From assembly GCA_964587815.1 (NCBI GenBank), contig CAZPMH010000033.1, positions 1 through 14,730 of the forward strand: a stretch of 14,730 bases of DNA, in the 5' to 3' direction. Made by a program: the position numbers and the translations under genes. Each line of letters begins with the position of its first letter. The stretch's first letter is position 1. This document shows, one piece after another, positions 5,899 to 14,217 of the stretch. This DNA is from UBA1672 sp964587815. Lineage in GTDB: Bacteria > Pseudomonadota > Alphaproteobacteria > Micavibrionales > Micavibrionaceae. A model generated the notes under the pieces. It saw nothing but the letters and a program-made list of their open reading frames with translations, did not search any database and was not told the origin of the DNA.

Positions 5899-8800
5899 TT
5901 AAAGTGAGATGTCATTCTGCTCATCGTTATCGTATTTTGAACGCGGCACGTTAATAAAGCTATCAAACCCACCCTGAATATTTGGCCCTGCGCGCAATGA
6001 TTTTTCATAGAGCTGGTCCCCGATAATGCGCACATTCTTGCTGGAAAAATCTTTTATATCGTCTAAGCCTGACAACACATCAAGAGACGGCCATTTTTCG
6101 CGCAACGCCTCCGCACTGGAAAGCGCGCTTGGTTCAACACCTTTTTTAACGGCAATCGCAGAAAGCGCGCCTGCAGTAATCAGCATACTCATCATCGTCG
6201 TATGGACAAGTAAAACATCCTCACCGCTGTTAAAGACAACAAAGCTACCGCCCGTTGCCGCGCCGCCATAAACCGAACCAAGCGCCGATGTGGCATATTC
6301 CGCAACCGCATTTTCTGGCAATATACCAACGGCGTCTGCGCCGATTAGCGCGGCTGCAGCTCCTTTTATGCCAAAATTCAAAACAGGCCTGTCTTCGACG
6401 TAATGTGCGCCGCGTTGCAAATTACGACTGGCCCAAACCATTTTATCCCACGCTTGATTGCCCAAAATGGACGCTCCTGAACGCGCAACACTGCCCAAGG
6501 TGGCAGTCTCATCATCTGCGCCGATAAGATGCATTGTGTTACGTACACGCCCCGCCAAACGCTCTTCCCTGCCATAGGCGATGTTCGCTTCTCGGCTCAA
6601 AACGCGTGCGGTACGATCATCCATATCTTCAACCGACAGCGCATTGAAGACATCCGCCGTGCCAATTTGTCTGATTTCAAAACCGCTCAAAATACCAAGA
6701 TGTTCTTTTAAATCGGTCTTAAATGCCTTTACATCGCCACTTTCCTCAAAATCGTTCAAAGCCTCTTTCACGCCGTCCAGATGGCTACGTACCATCGCAT
6801 GATGCCAAGGCTCATAAACACCGATTTTCTGCCCCATATGGCGCAACTTGATGTCCAGCGCATCGACGGCCTCTTGCGCCGCCGTGATGCCGTCTTCCGA
6901 AATATCCAGCCTTTGCTTAAATCCGCCAATCCTTACGCTGAGTTCGGCAATATCCTTCGCAACGCCTTGGCCGTCTTCTATATCTGCAACCTTGAACGGT
7001 TTGATATGTCCAAGCCCATCACCCTGATCAACGATACGGAATAAATTATCATGTACGGATCTTGGCGGATCTGGCAAAAACGGAACTTTGACACCAACAC
7101 TGTCCAAAGCGCCTGCCACAGCGGAGAATGGTGCGCGTACTGCACGCCGACCAATATCAAGGAGCGGGTTGATAAAGCTAAAACTTTCCTTATAGCCCTT
7201 AAAGCCGACATCCCACCCCTTTTTCGCCGAGTAGGCCCACAGGCCGGCATGCGTAATATTCTGAAGAAAATTCATGACCATCAACGCACCTGAAACGGGC
7301 TTAACGGCGGCGCGTGCAGCGCTCGTAAAGATTGAATTATCATTGCCGTTAATCTGCATGCCGAAATGGTCATTCATAAACGCATTCACTTTATCGTGCG
7401 CAATCATATCGATAATTTTTCGTTGCACGACATAGTCCGTACCACTCACGATGTTAGAGGCCTGATCCTCAACCAACGTGCCGAAAATACAGTGTTTATA
7501 CGCCTGAATTGCGCCTGAAAGTGAGACCTTCAAATCTGTATGACAACTAAAGTCAATTTCCTCAGGCCGCGGAATAGCGTCCAATTCTTCCGCGTCAGCA
7601 CTCAAAAAATCTTCAAGCCCCATGCCGATCCCCTCATCAACAGGAACACTGGATAAGGCTTCCGCCGCGGCTTGGGCGGGCGTTGTATCACCCTGCAAGC
7701 TGCTGTAAATCAAATATCCTGCCGTGCCGACGGTCGCAATTTGTGTGACAGCAGAATCACGGAATGAATTTTTAATATCGTCAATAAACTCTCCGCCGCT
7801 CTCTTTTCCAGCTTGCAGGGCTTGCGCGCCGAAACTACCATCTTGCCCAAACGCCTTACGCATGACGGACAATGTGTCTTGGTGGTGATCTTCAAGATAG
7901 TCTTCATCAATATGCACACCGCTCACGCTCATATTTTGAACTGCATCGCGCAAATTTTCCATCTTGCTGTAAATCTCGATACGCAAATCTTGGTCTTTAT
8001 CCTGACGAGAGGGCAAACCCGCATCCAAAAGCCTGTCCAGCGTTGAAAATCCGCTTTTTGCCATCATGCCATAGGCAATAACATTAAGAAGGTTCGTATC
8101 ACCGCCCGTATCCGTGAAAAGATAGGCTAAGCCCGTTGCCGCCGCGCCTTTACCAATGCTAAGCATGCGTGAGGCAATCGAATGCGTGTTCTGGTCTTTC
8201 GCCGCATCCTGCAGGCTGCCCGCTGCCATTTCCGTAAAGGCCAGCGTTTTGTAATATTCCTGCGCAAACGCTTCCAACTCTTCTTTCGTGACAACATCCT
8301 GGTCAAGCAATTCTTCGATTTTGCCGCGCATATCAACATATTCGGACAAAACATCATCAAACGGGGAATCGTTTTTCAAGCTCGGGAAGAAATCGCCCCA
8401 AAGTTTGTTGGTATAAGCGCCGCCGATTATAGGCGTAAGAGCGCTGGTCGCTTCCATAATATTGTTTAGGGCAACCCGCCTGTCCGCATCCTCCATGCCT
8501 GTCCGCTCAGCTGCGGCCTGAAAGACCATGTCATCTTTAAGGCCCGCACATGCAGATGCAATGCGCGCATCACGCGCTTGTGCTTGCTCTTCAAGGCCAA
8601 CCATTTCGATCAGTTCAGAAACATTTTCAACGGCATGAATATCGCCACAAAGATTAGAAAAATCATCAGGGCTTAGCACCACCTCTTGAGGCCCTGAAAC
8701 ATCCGAGGAAACATCAATATTCAGCCGATCAAGTAAAGTATCACGAAGCTTTTGCTGTTCTTCTCCGATTAAAGCCCCTTCATTGAGCAAAGTAGGGTGC

Positions 8801-9534
8801 ACCTCCAGCACAAAACCGCGATTGGGTTCAAAATAAAATCCCGGAACGGTCTTGATTTTATCCTCAGGCGGATTCTCAACGTCAAATAAAACAGGCTGAC
8901 TTTTATGCCCCGCCTCGAAATTGAGAGCCCATGCGTCTTTATCGCGCATTTTATTCTCTTCATCGGCATGGCATTCATCCGACTCACTGTGCTCTGCCTT
9001 AACAATCGGTATATCTGTTGAGCCGGTGGTCAAAAACCGCAAGGCACTCTGCGTGGCTTTACGGTGCTCAATATCCTTGATATCGGCAACCATGATTTTG
9101 GCTTCTTTGCGCGCATCAGATGTTGAATTAAGGCCTGAGTCGACCTCATGCAGCAAAGTATCTGCGCGATCTGCATAGTCCTGAGATTTTGCATGTTCCG
9201 TGGAAACGCGTACTGGCTGGTGCAAAAATTCAAGTGCGTGCGTTAGCTCACCCATATCGAGCACAACACCTTTATTTGTCACGGAGCGTGAAGCAATAAA
9301 ATCAGGCAGCATATCCGCAGGGTGTTGCTCATTATCTTTGGAAAACAAGTGATAATGCCCACTATCCGTATTTTTGCGAACCTCAAGATTATAGCGATCG
9401 AGCGTTTCAATAAGATGCGGGCCGAGTGTGCTACGCGCCCAGAAGCCCAAGCGCCGCAAATTTGATTGCTCTTCTATCTCAGGTTCCTTGAAATGAACCG
9501 CATTGCTGCCATCACGCATTGTCGTACTACTCAT
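5899..9534 (-). CDS. Unrecognised 1211-aa membrane-associated protein, Fur-controlled operon gene 2
   Basis: I recognise no family. The N-terminal about 450 residues are soluble, charged and mostly helical with no signal peptide. Hydrophobic Ala/Gly-rich segments follow at about 460-490, 592-612, 742-768, 1051-1070 and 1108-1128, so the middle and C-terminal parts probably contact or cross a membrane. The 770-1050 stretch is soluble and helical. Cysteines are few, and no nucleotide-binding or catalytic motif stands out. It starts 6 bases after the Tat-exported gene, so the two are certainly co-transcribed and belong to the Fur-flanked operon. The large helical body with scattered amphipathic segments could suit a scaffold or pore-forming component; this is speculation. 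It converges with the response-regulator gene, leaving 48 bases between them. The coding frame is beyond doubt; function is unknown. Confidence 0.9.
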   Translation of the reverse strand: MSSTTMRDGSNAVHFKEPEIEEQSNLRRLGFWARSTLGPHLIETLDRYNLEVRKNTDSGHYHLFSKDNEQHPADMLPDFIASRSVTNKGVVLDMGELTHALEFLHQPVRVSTEHAKSQDYADRADTLLHEVDSGLNSTSDARKEAKIMVADIKDIEHRKATQSALRFLTTGSTDIPIVKAEHSESDECHADEENKMRDKDAWALNFEAGHKSQPVLFDVENPPEDKIKTVPGFYFEPNRGFVLEVHPTLLNEGALIGEEQQKLRDTLLDRLNIDVSSDVSGPQEVVLSPDDFSNLCGDIHAVENVSELIEMVGLEEQAQARDARIASACAGLKDDMVFQAAAERTGMEDADRRVALNNIMEATSALTPIIGGAYTNKLWGDFFPSLKNDSPFDDVLSEYVDMRGKIEELLDQDVVTKEELEAFAQEYYKTLAFTEMAAGSLQDAAKDQNTHSIASRMLSIGKGAAATGLAYLFTDTGGDTNLLNVIAYGMMAKSGFSTLDRLLDAGLPSRQDKDQDLRIEIYSKMENLRDAVQNMSVSGVHIDEDYLEDHHQDTLSVMRKAFGQDGSFGAQALQAGKESGGEFIDDIKNSFRDSAVTQIATVGTAGYLIYSSLQGDTTPAQAAAEALSSVPVDEGIGMGLEDFLSADAEELDAIPRPEEIDFSCHTDLKVSLSGAIQAYKHCIFGTLVEDQASNIVSGTDYVVQRKIIDMIAHDKVNAFMNDHFGMQINGNDNSIFTSAARAAVKPVSGALMVMNFLQNITHAGLWAYSAKKGWDVGFKGYKESFSFINPLLDIGRRAVRAPFSAVAGALDSVGVKVPFLPDPPRSVHDNLFRIVDQGDGLGHIKPFKVADIEDGQGVAKDIAELSVRIGGFKQRLDISEDGITAAQEAVDALDIKLRHMGQKIGVYEPWHHAMVRSHLDGVKEALNDFEESGDVKAFKTDLKEHLGILSGFEIRQIGTADVFNALSVEDMDDRTARVLSREANIAYGREERLAGRVRNTMHLIGADDETATLGSVARSGASILGNQAWDKMVWASRNLQRGAHYVEDRPVLNFGIKGAAAALIGADAVGILPENAVAEYATSALGSVYGGAATGGSFVVFNSGEDVLLVHTTMMSMLITAGALSAIAVKKGVEPSALSSAEALREKWPSLDVLSGLDDIKDFSSKNVRIIGDQLYEKSLRAGPNIQGGFDSFINVPRSKYDNDEQNDISL

Positions 9535-9540
9535 AGTGTG

Positions 9541-10242
9541 TTACCCAAAATCGATGGCAGAATGATTCATGCCCTGATCATCCATATCCAAAGACGCGCG
9601 GCGCCCATCCAGTGTCAAAGAGCGAACCTCAAGAACCGCGCCCCTGATTGCGTTTTGTAGATCTGCCATAACAACGCCATGTCGCTTGACGAAGTGGTTA
9701 CCCAATTCGTCCCAAGTCTCCGGAATATTTGCACCTTGTTGATTGGCTTGCGCACGGCTACGCCATTCAAAATTAAGCGCATCGGCAGGGCGCGGCGGGC
9801 GCGGGTCATTTGGGTTAATGCGATAAAGTTCTTCGTGTAAGACTTTTAGGAAGGAATGGGTAGGCTGCGCCGTAAGCGGAAAACCTCGTCCTTCTGCCGC
9901 AGGAATGCGTGCAAGATTATCAATATTGAAATTGACACGAACATCTCTGAAAAGGCGACCGTTTTCATCTTGAATACCGATATCAACAGGGAAGTCAGCG
10001 CCCTGACCATAAATCTCATAGCGACGTTGAATGTCGTAAAATGCACGTGTATCGCCATTTGCAATCGGCTCTTCCAACAACTCCAAAAACTCACGCGGCG
10101 TAATCAACTCACGCGAATTTTGTTGCTGCTGCGCCATCGCTACAGTTGGAAAGGCCCCGGATACAGTTAGAAATGCCGCACCCTTTGCCAAATTACTCAG
10201 GAATTCCCTGCGGTCCATGCCGCCTTTTTCATCATCACCCAT
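9541..10242 (-). CDS. Tat-signal exported protein of unknown function (233 aa), Fur-controlled operon gene 1
   Basis: The N-terminus carries a twin-arginine signal: DRREFLSNL at residues 10-18, a hydrophobic stretch AKGAAFLTVSGAF, and a probable AMA cleavage site after residue 37. It should therefore be exported folded, often with a cofactor. The mature part (about 196 residues) matches no family I know. It contains Arg-rich and Pro-rich stretches (NPNDPRPPRPADAL), a HxF...H-type segment (NHFVKRHG) and no CxxC. The start is uncertain: ATG 10242 is used here, but TTG 10254 and ATG 10218 (AAAAAGG just upstream) are possible, and all keep the RR motif. It leads the operon with the 1211-aa gene and is divergent to the 125-aa gene across a Fur operator, suggesting expression under iron limitation. 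Confidence 0.85.
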   Translation of the reverse strand: MGDDEKGGMDRREFLSNLAKGAAFLTVSGAFPTVAMAQQQQNSRELITPREFLELLEEPIANGDTRAFYDIQRRYEIYGQGADFPVDIGIQDENGRLFRDVRVNFNIDNLARIPAAEGRGFPLTAQPTHSFLKVLHEELYRINPNDPRPPRPADALNFEWRSRAQANQQGANIPETWDELGNHFVKRHGVVMADLQNAIRGAVLEVRSLTLDGRRASLDMDDQGMNHSAIDFG

Positions 10243-10303
10243 AACGTTACCCAACTTCTTAATGTGTACTCATGCAAAAAAAACTTGCTTATATTTAATC
10301 CAA

Positions 10304-10332
10304 GTGATATTCATTCTCAATAAGAAAGTCAA
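10304..10332 (-). promoter_or_regulatory. Candidate promoter with Fur-like site for the Tat/1211-aa operon
   Basis: On the minus strand TTGACT (10332-10327), a 17-base spacer and TATCAC (10309-10304) form a plausible sigma70 promoter. GATATTCATTCTCAATAAG at 10306-10324 matches the Fur consensus GATAATGATAATCATTATC at 12 of 19 positions and covers the spacer and -10, as expected of a repressing operator. Confidence 0.55.
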
Positions 10333-10334
10333 GT

Positions 10335-10359
10335 AATAATGATAGTCATTATCATTATT
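10335..10359. promoter_or_regulatory. Strong Fur operator (extended) in the divergent intergenic region
   Basis: AATAATGATAGTCATTATC at 10335-10353 matches the 19-bp Fur consensus at 17 positions. A second register shifted by 6 bp (10341-10359) matches at 15 of 19. Overlapping registers 6 bp apart are the known arrangement for bound Fur dimers on strong operators. It lies 18 bases before the 125-aa gene and upstream of the -35 of the minus-strand operon. Confidence 0.8.
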
Positions 10360-10376
10360 TAAAAGAAAGAATTGCT

Positions 10377-10754
10377 ATGGCGGCTACAGCGGAACATAAT
10401 CACTCGGATGGCGGCTATCTATCTGGTAAATTTAACCTGGAAAGCATGGGTAAAATGGTTGTTGAGGGCGTGGTTCTCGGCGCAATAGGTTATGCAATCT
10501 GGCACACGGGAATTGCCTTGCCGTTTATCGAGGCCGCAACACCGTGGATCGTCCAAGGCTTAGAATTTCTGCAAGTCGATCATGTGTTCGAATTTATGGC
10601 ATCGGTGATCCCCGATTTCGCCTATGAGGTTCCGCCGATTCCTGTCGATATGGGCTTCGACGCGGCTGGCGGATTTGATGCCGCAACAGGCGCAATTTCC
10701 GACACCGCTGCCGGCGGAGACTTGCTCGGTCTTGATGGTTTCCTAAACGAATAG
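10377..10754 (+). CDS. Unrecognised 125-aa single-TM protein, divergent and Fur-controlled
   Basis: The N-terminus is hydrophilic (AEHNHSDGG). A hydrophobic segment at residues 27-50 (MVVEGVVLGAIGYAIWHTGIAL) is long enough for one membrane span. It is followed by a second moderately hydrophobic amphipathic stretch and a Gly/Ala/Asp-rich tail with a near repeat, GFDAAGGFDAATG (93-105). There is no cleavable signal, no cysteine and no known domain. The start ATG follows AAAGAAAG. Because it shares its regulatory region with the Tat-exported and 1211-aa genes, it is probably a small membrane subunit of the same iron-responsive function. That link is positional only. It could also be a bacteriocin-like or signalling peptide precursor. 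Confidence 0.75.
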   Translation: MAATAEHNHSDGGYLSGKFNLESMGKMVVEGVVLGAIGYAIWHTGIALPFIEAATPWIVQGLEFLQVDHVFEFMASVIPDFAYEVPPIPVDMGFDAAGGFDAATGAISDTAAGGDLLGLDGFLNE

Positions 10755-10782
10755 TTCTGATAATCAGCGCAAGCACAGTTTA

Positions 10783-10828
10783 TGCACGATATTCGCCCGA
10801 ATATTTACGAAATGCATCACGGTCTTTT
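10783..10828 (+). repeat. Imperfect dispersed repeat, copy A
   Basis: The first 38 bases match copy B (14172-14209) at 30 positions, starting TGCACGAT and including GAATATTT and CGAAATGCA. The copy lies in the 143-base spacer between the 125-aa gene and the 3' end of the beta-helix operon. Inside it, ATATTC and GAATAT form a short hairpin. Confidence 0.6.
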
Positions 10829-10862
10829 AGAAAAGTTTCTTAAAAGATAACTTTCTTTATAA

Positions 10863-10876
10863 GCTCCTGAGGGAGC
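10863..10876 (-). terminator. Possible terminator hairpin for the beta-helix operon
   Basis: GCTCC and GGAGC form a 5-bp stem with a 4-base loop, 22 bases beyond the stop of the 517-aa gene. The following minus-strand bases (TTATAAAG) are only weakly T-rich, so termination strength is doubtful. Confidence 0.3.
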
Positions 10877-10897
10877 AAATATTGTGTAATAAGAAAC

Positions 10898-12451
10898 CTA
10901 AGGTTTTTCACATCGAATAGGCGTTTTCCCGCATTTAGGGTAGGTGATAACATCAAATCCGATTGAGACGTCGCCATCTTCATCAATGCATTTATGATCC
11001 CAGAGCGCTTCCAGAAAGTCATCTCCTTCCAGTGCTTCTTCGATTTCATCCTCATCTTGGTCAAAAGGTGGGAGGTCATAATAACCCGAGGATTTTAGTT
11101 TTAATTCTAAAATTTCCTCCGCAATATCATTTATATGGGCGGCATAAAGCTTCACTTGTTGTTCACCCTCACTTACTGCGGGTGGGAAGTTAGGCTTAAA
11201 TTCATAAACCATACAACGCCTTGCAGAAACACAATCAGGGCGTTTATTCATTCCCGGGATTTTAACGTCCTTTAAGTCGCAGTTATATTTGGACTCAAGC
11301 GATTTATGCATTTGCTTTCCGTAGTTGATCCAAGTCTGAATTTTTGGATTGCGGCTTCCTTTCAGGTGCCCTCCTTTAGTCAGTCTGGTCAGCCCTTCTT
11401 TGCGTTTTTTCATGTTGGCCATAATACGCTCAACGTCTTTATCGTAGGCTCGATCAAGGATTTCTTCGCCATCAGCTTCTAATTTTGCATAGTCTTTCAA
11501 AAGCGGTTTCAGCTTTTTAATAACACCGCTAGCCTGATCATTTGCGACTCTGTCATAGCTCGACATGTTTGGCATATCATCAGGCTCGTAATCACCTGAA
11601 CAGTAAGCAAGACGAATTTTTTCCTGCGCTTCACAATCAATTGAAAAAACAGCGCGGCTTTCTTTGAACCATTCTTCACCTTCTTTTACAAAACTACTCG
11701 CATTTTTGTCGACATCTTCAAGCTCTTTGATTGCGTCTTTAACGAAGGACAGTTTCTCTGCATTTGTTAAGGGCTCACAGGCATCTGCAGCATCATCCAG
11801 GGCATTTTTCATGTACTTCGCAATACCGTCCGCCGCTTGATCCAAAGCCCGCTCGGTTCCGTTCCAAGGACCTTTCCTGTATGAAAAACGCTTTACGTCC
11901 CGAGTGATATTATCGATTTTTTTGAACAAGTCCGTCGCATCATCCAGTTTATCATCGATGGAGCGCGATATCTTCTCAGCAGTATCTTCGATTTTATCCT
12001 CGGAGCCGTCTTTGCCGTCCTCGACAAGCTTTTCAACTGAATCTTCGAAACTTTCATGCGTTTTCTTGCAAGCCTCCTGCAACGGGTCGATCTTATACTG
12101 ATAGTTTTTCGCTTGTTTTAGGTCTGCAAGTGAAACGCTGAAGGATTTAAGGTGTCTGGGATATTCTTTGACAATTAACTCTGCGTCATCACTTCCCGAT
12201 TTGATGGGCGATAATTTTGAGATTAGTTTTTCAATCTCTTTAACCGAAGACGATGCTTTATCAATATTGCGGCCGTCACGATCTTTTGGAACGTTTTTTA
12301 AAACTGACGCGATTGCCTTAATATCATTATTAATCTCCTGAACGAGTTTATCACGCGTTCTTGCATCGTTCGCATGGGCGTGCGTAATAATTCCCGCAAC
12401 GCCAATACATGATAAAACACAAAAAATAGACAGGTACTGTTTCATGATCAT
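10898..12451 (-). CDS. Exported helical protein with PD-(D/E)XK-like C-terminal motif (517 aa)
   Basis: A Sec signal peptide (MKQYLSIFCVLSCIGVAGIITHAHA) is followed by a highly charged helical region (about 30-360) rich in Asp, Glu and Lys. The C-terminal region holds RPD at 404-406, YEFK at 416-419 and EGEQQVKLY at 428-436. A PD, a following ExK on a hydrophobic strand and a QxxxY helix is the pattern of PD-(D/E)XK nuclease-fold domains, including several bacterial toxin domains. It is a motif-level resemblance only, and nuclease activity is an inference. Nine or more cysteines after residue 120 could form disulfides in the periplasm. AGGAG precedes the start. The ATG at 12445 has better spacing (9 bases) than 12451 (3 bases). 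It is the second gene of a Fur-controlled operon, 21 bases behind the beta-helix gene. Confidence 0.88.
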   Translation of the reverse strand: MIMKQYLSIFCVLSCIGVAGIITHAHANDARTRDKLVQEINNDIKAIASVLKNVPKDRDGRNIDKASSSVKEIEKLISKLSPIKSGSDDAELIVKEYPRHLKSFSVSLADLKQAKNYQYKIDPLQEACKKTHESFEDSVEKLVEDGKDGSEDKIEDTAEKISRSIDDKLDDATDLFKKIDNITRDVKRFSYRKGPWNGTERALDQAADGIAKYMKNALDDAADACEPLTNAEKLSFVKDAIKELEDVDKNASSFVKEGEEWFKESRAVFSIDCEAQEKIRLAYCSGDYEPDDMPNMSSYDRVANDQASGVIKKLKPLLKDYAKLEADGEEILDRAYDKDVERIMANMKKRKEGLTRLTKGGHLKGSRNPKIQTWINYGKQMHKSLESKYNCDLKDVKIPGMNKRPDCVSARRCMVYEFKPNFPPAVSEGEQQVKLYAAHINDIAEEILELKLKSSGYYDLPPFDQDEDEIEEALEGDDFLEALWDHKCIDEDGDVSIGFDVITYPKCGKTPIRCEKP

Positions 12452-12472
12452 TCTCTCCTAACCTTGGCAATA

Positions 12473-13981
12473 TTAATGCTTACCGACACGTTCCGGGCTT
12501 GCACCATACGCTGCAGCATCAGGGTTGTTAGGGAAGGGCAGCTTGCCTTTCACATAGGTCATTTTAGGGGCGTAACTTCCTATATTTGCACTTCCCGGAT
12601 CACTTTCAGTTGGGGACTCAAAGCTAAAGTCTAAATCGATGTCATCCAGTGGATCAGAAGTATCGTCTTCGTTGCTATCTGATTGTTCAGCATCCTCTTC
12701 CATATCCAGGCCATCAACAAGACTCTCTAATTCTGCAAGTTCATCACTTACGGAAGAAACCTCTTCTTCAGCTGCAGGCGTTTCAGTGGCCTCGTCTTCC
12801 TCAGGCAATTTATCTTCACTTCTTTGCCCCACGCCTTGCAGTGATTTTGTTTTGGGAACTTGAATTTCCAGCTCGGGATCAAAACTTACATTGCCCGAAA
12901 CTGTCCAAGTGAAATCATCTTCAAGATCTTCGGCTGTGAATATTGAATGTGTCGCTGCACCTGCAAATTTTCCGACGACAACCCCTGAGTCTGTCTCATC
13001 TTCAGAGAACAAAGCGCCGTTGCCAAAAAAAAGATTGTCCGTAATCGACATTTTAGGGCCGCGCGTATCATCCCATTGTGCGTGAATTGCGCCGCCGTAA
13101 TTATATGCAAAAAGGTTCTTCTCAATTCTTACATGCTTTGCGGAATAATTATTTCCTATTTCAAGAGTTCCGGGGTTTGAGGTTGTTTGATCAGGATTGT
13201 AGGGCCAATTTAAGATGAAACTATTGCCTCTTAAAATATAATTACGAGGCATTTTGCTGTATGACCCTGACCCGACAGTCCAAGTGAAAACGTTATTAAA
13301 AAAGATATTATTTTCAATTATGACATCGGTGTCCTCGGTTGCCGCTCTGATCAGGGGGCCGCCAACACTGTTAGGCGCTGACATAAATACATTATCAGCA
13401 ATGATAAGCTCTGATGTCGTTAAGTAACCCAGAGATAATAGTGGAAAAGAGCTCGAGCTTCCTTTGCGAAGCGAATTTGTTTGTGCGTCATAGCGGTTGC
13501 TTGGCGTCGTATCTATGGTTAATCCGGAGATTACAAGCGATTTAAGCGCATGTTTTTTGCCCTCAAATTTAATCACTGAATTTGATCTGTTCTCATTAAT
13601 CTTGAGGATTGTCGGCTCGGTAAACGGCTCTCTTTCTTCAAAGCGATCATCGTACCCACCTAAGATTTTTAAAGTTGCATCCTTGGCAATGGTATCAGGG
13701 AAGACCCAATGGCCGACTTTTGCTTTTCCTAAATATTCACCGTTGGCAATTTTAATCGTTACTGTACAGTCACCACAATTTTGAAGGTGAGTTGAAGCCT
13801 CAATAAAGGCTTTATGAATTTTTCTGTGAGAGGTCACATTCTCTGCGTCTGATTTTGATTGGGCCGTTTTGTAGGCTGAGCTTCCCTTGGATGCTACAAG
13901 AATATCCAAATTTGATGCAAGAGCAGGGCTTACAGCTAAGGTTGTAGCGGCCAATAAAGATAAAGCAGTTAAAGATTTCAT
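12473..13981 (-). CDS. Exported right-handed beta-helix protein (502 aa), Fur-controlled operon gene 1
   Basis: A clear Sec signal peptide ends near SPALA (residue 22). An N-terminal domain contains a CGDC pair (69-72), KIANGEYLGKAKV and ILGGYDDRFEERE, the latter typical of leaders of parallel beta-helix proteins. Residues about 135-370 show repeated Asn-rich turns (ADNVFM, IENNIFFNN, LRGNSFILN, IEKNLFAYN, ITDNLFFGN) at roughly one coil spacing. These are the hallmark of pectate-lyase-like right-handed beta-helices. An acidic low-complexity linker (388-460, Glu/Asp/Ser) follows, then a short C-terminal tail. Such folds bind or cut polysaccharide or act as surface adhesins; no catalytic residues can be assigned. 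A GAGGGG site 8 bases upstream supports the start. The promoter carries a Fur-like operator. Confidence 0.92.
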   Translation of the reverse strand: MKSLTALSLLAATTLAVSPALASNLDILVASKGSSAYKTAQSKSDAENVTSHRKIHKAFIEASTHLQNCGDCTVTIKIANGEYLGKAKVGHWVFPDTIAKDATLKILGGYDDRFEEREPFTEPTILKINENRSNSVIKFEGKKHALKSLVISGLTIDTTPSNRYDAQTNSLRKGSSSSFPLLSLGYLTTSELIIADNVFMSAPNSVGGPLIRAATEDTDVIIENNIFFNNVFTWTVGSGSYSKMPRNYILRGNSFILNWPYNPDQTTSNPGTLEIGNNYSAKHVRIEKNLFAYNYGGAIHAQWDDTRGPKMSITDNLFFGNGALFSEDETDSGVVVGKFAGAATHSIFTAEDLEDDFTWTVSGNVSFDPELEIQVPKTKSLQGVGQRSEDKLPEEDEATETPAAEEEVSSVSDELAELESLVDGLDMEEDAEQSDSNEDDTSDPLDDIDLDFSFESPTESDPGSANIGSYAPKMTYVKGKLPFPNNPDAAAYGASPERVGKH

Positions 13982-14002
13982 ATTTAATTCCCCTCAATAC
14001 AA

Positions 14003-14044
14003 TAAAATGATTGTCATTAGACAAAAGCAAAAGAGGGATGTCAA
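14003..14044 (-). promoter_or_regulatory. Sigma70 promoter with overlapping Fur-like operator, beta-helix operon
   Basis: On the minus strand TTGACA (14044-14039), a 17-base spacer and TCTAAT (14021-14016) make a near-consensus promoter. A Fur-like 19-mer centred on ATGATTGTCAT (14007-14017) spans 14003-14021, matches the consensus at 13 of 19 and covers the -10 box. The start codon lies 22 bases downstream of the operator edge. The layout predicts repression by Fe-Fur. Confidence 0.75.
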
Positions 14045-14171
14045 TTGAAGACGCAGAAATGCTGCTACGTCTGTGTAGGAAATCAAATTGCAGTGAGTCT
14101 CTTTGAGGCATTAAGCCCGGATTTTTAAAGTATTAGGCTCCTGAAACAATCGCTAGAACAGGATAAATTTC

Positions 14172-14217
14172 TGCACGATGTCGTCACGAATATTTTCGAA
14201 ATGCAGCATGATTTTTG
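14172..14217 (+). repeat. Imperfect dispersed repeat, copy B
   Basis: It is in the same orientation as copy A (10783-10828), so the two form direct repeats enclosing the two-gene beta-helix operon with its promoter. Identity is highest over TGCACGAT, ACGAATATTT and CGAAATGCA. Confidence 0.6.

Noticed and set aside
10783..10828. Integron attC site
   Set aside because: The repeat pair lacks the GTTRRRY/RYYYAAC ends and paired inner boxes; no integron integrase is present.
13812..14111. 99-aa minus-strand frame across the beta-helix promoter
   Set aside because: It overlaps the Fur-controlled promoter and the signal peptide coding region in another frame; no ribosome-binding site or domain.
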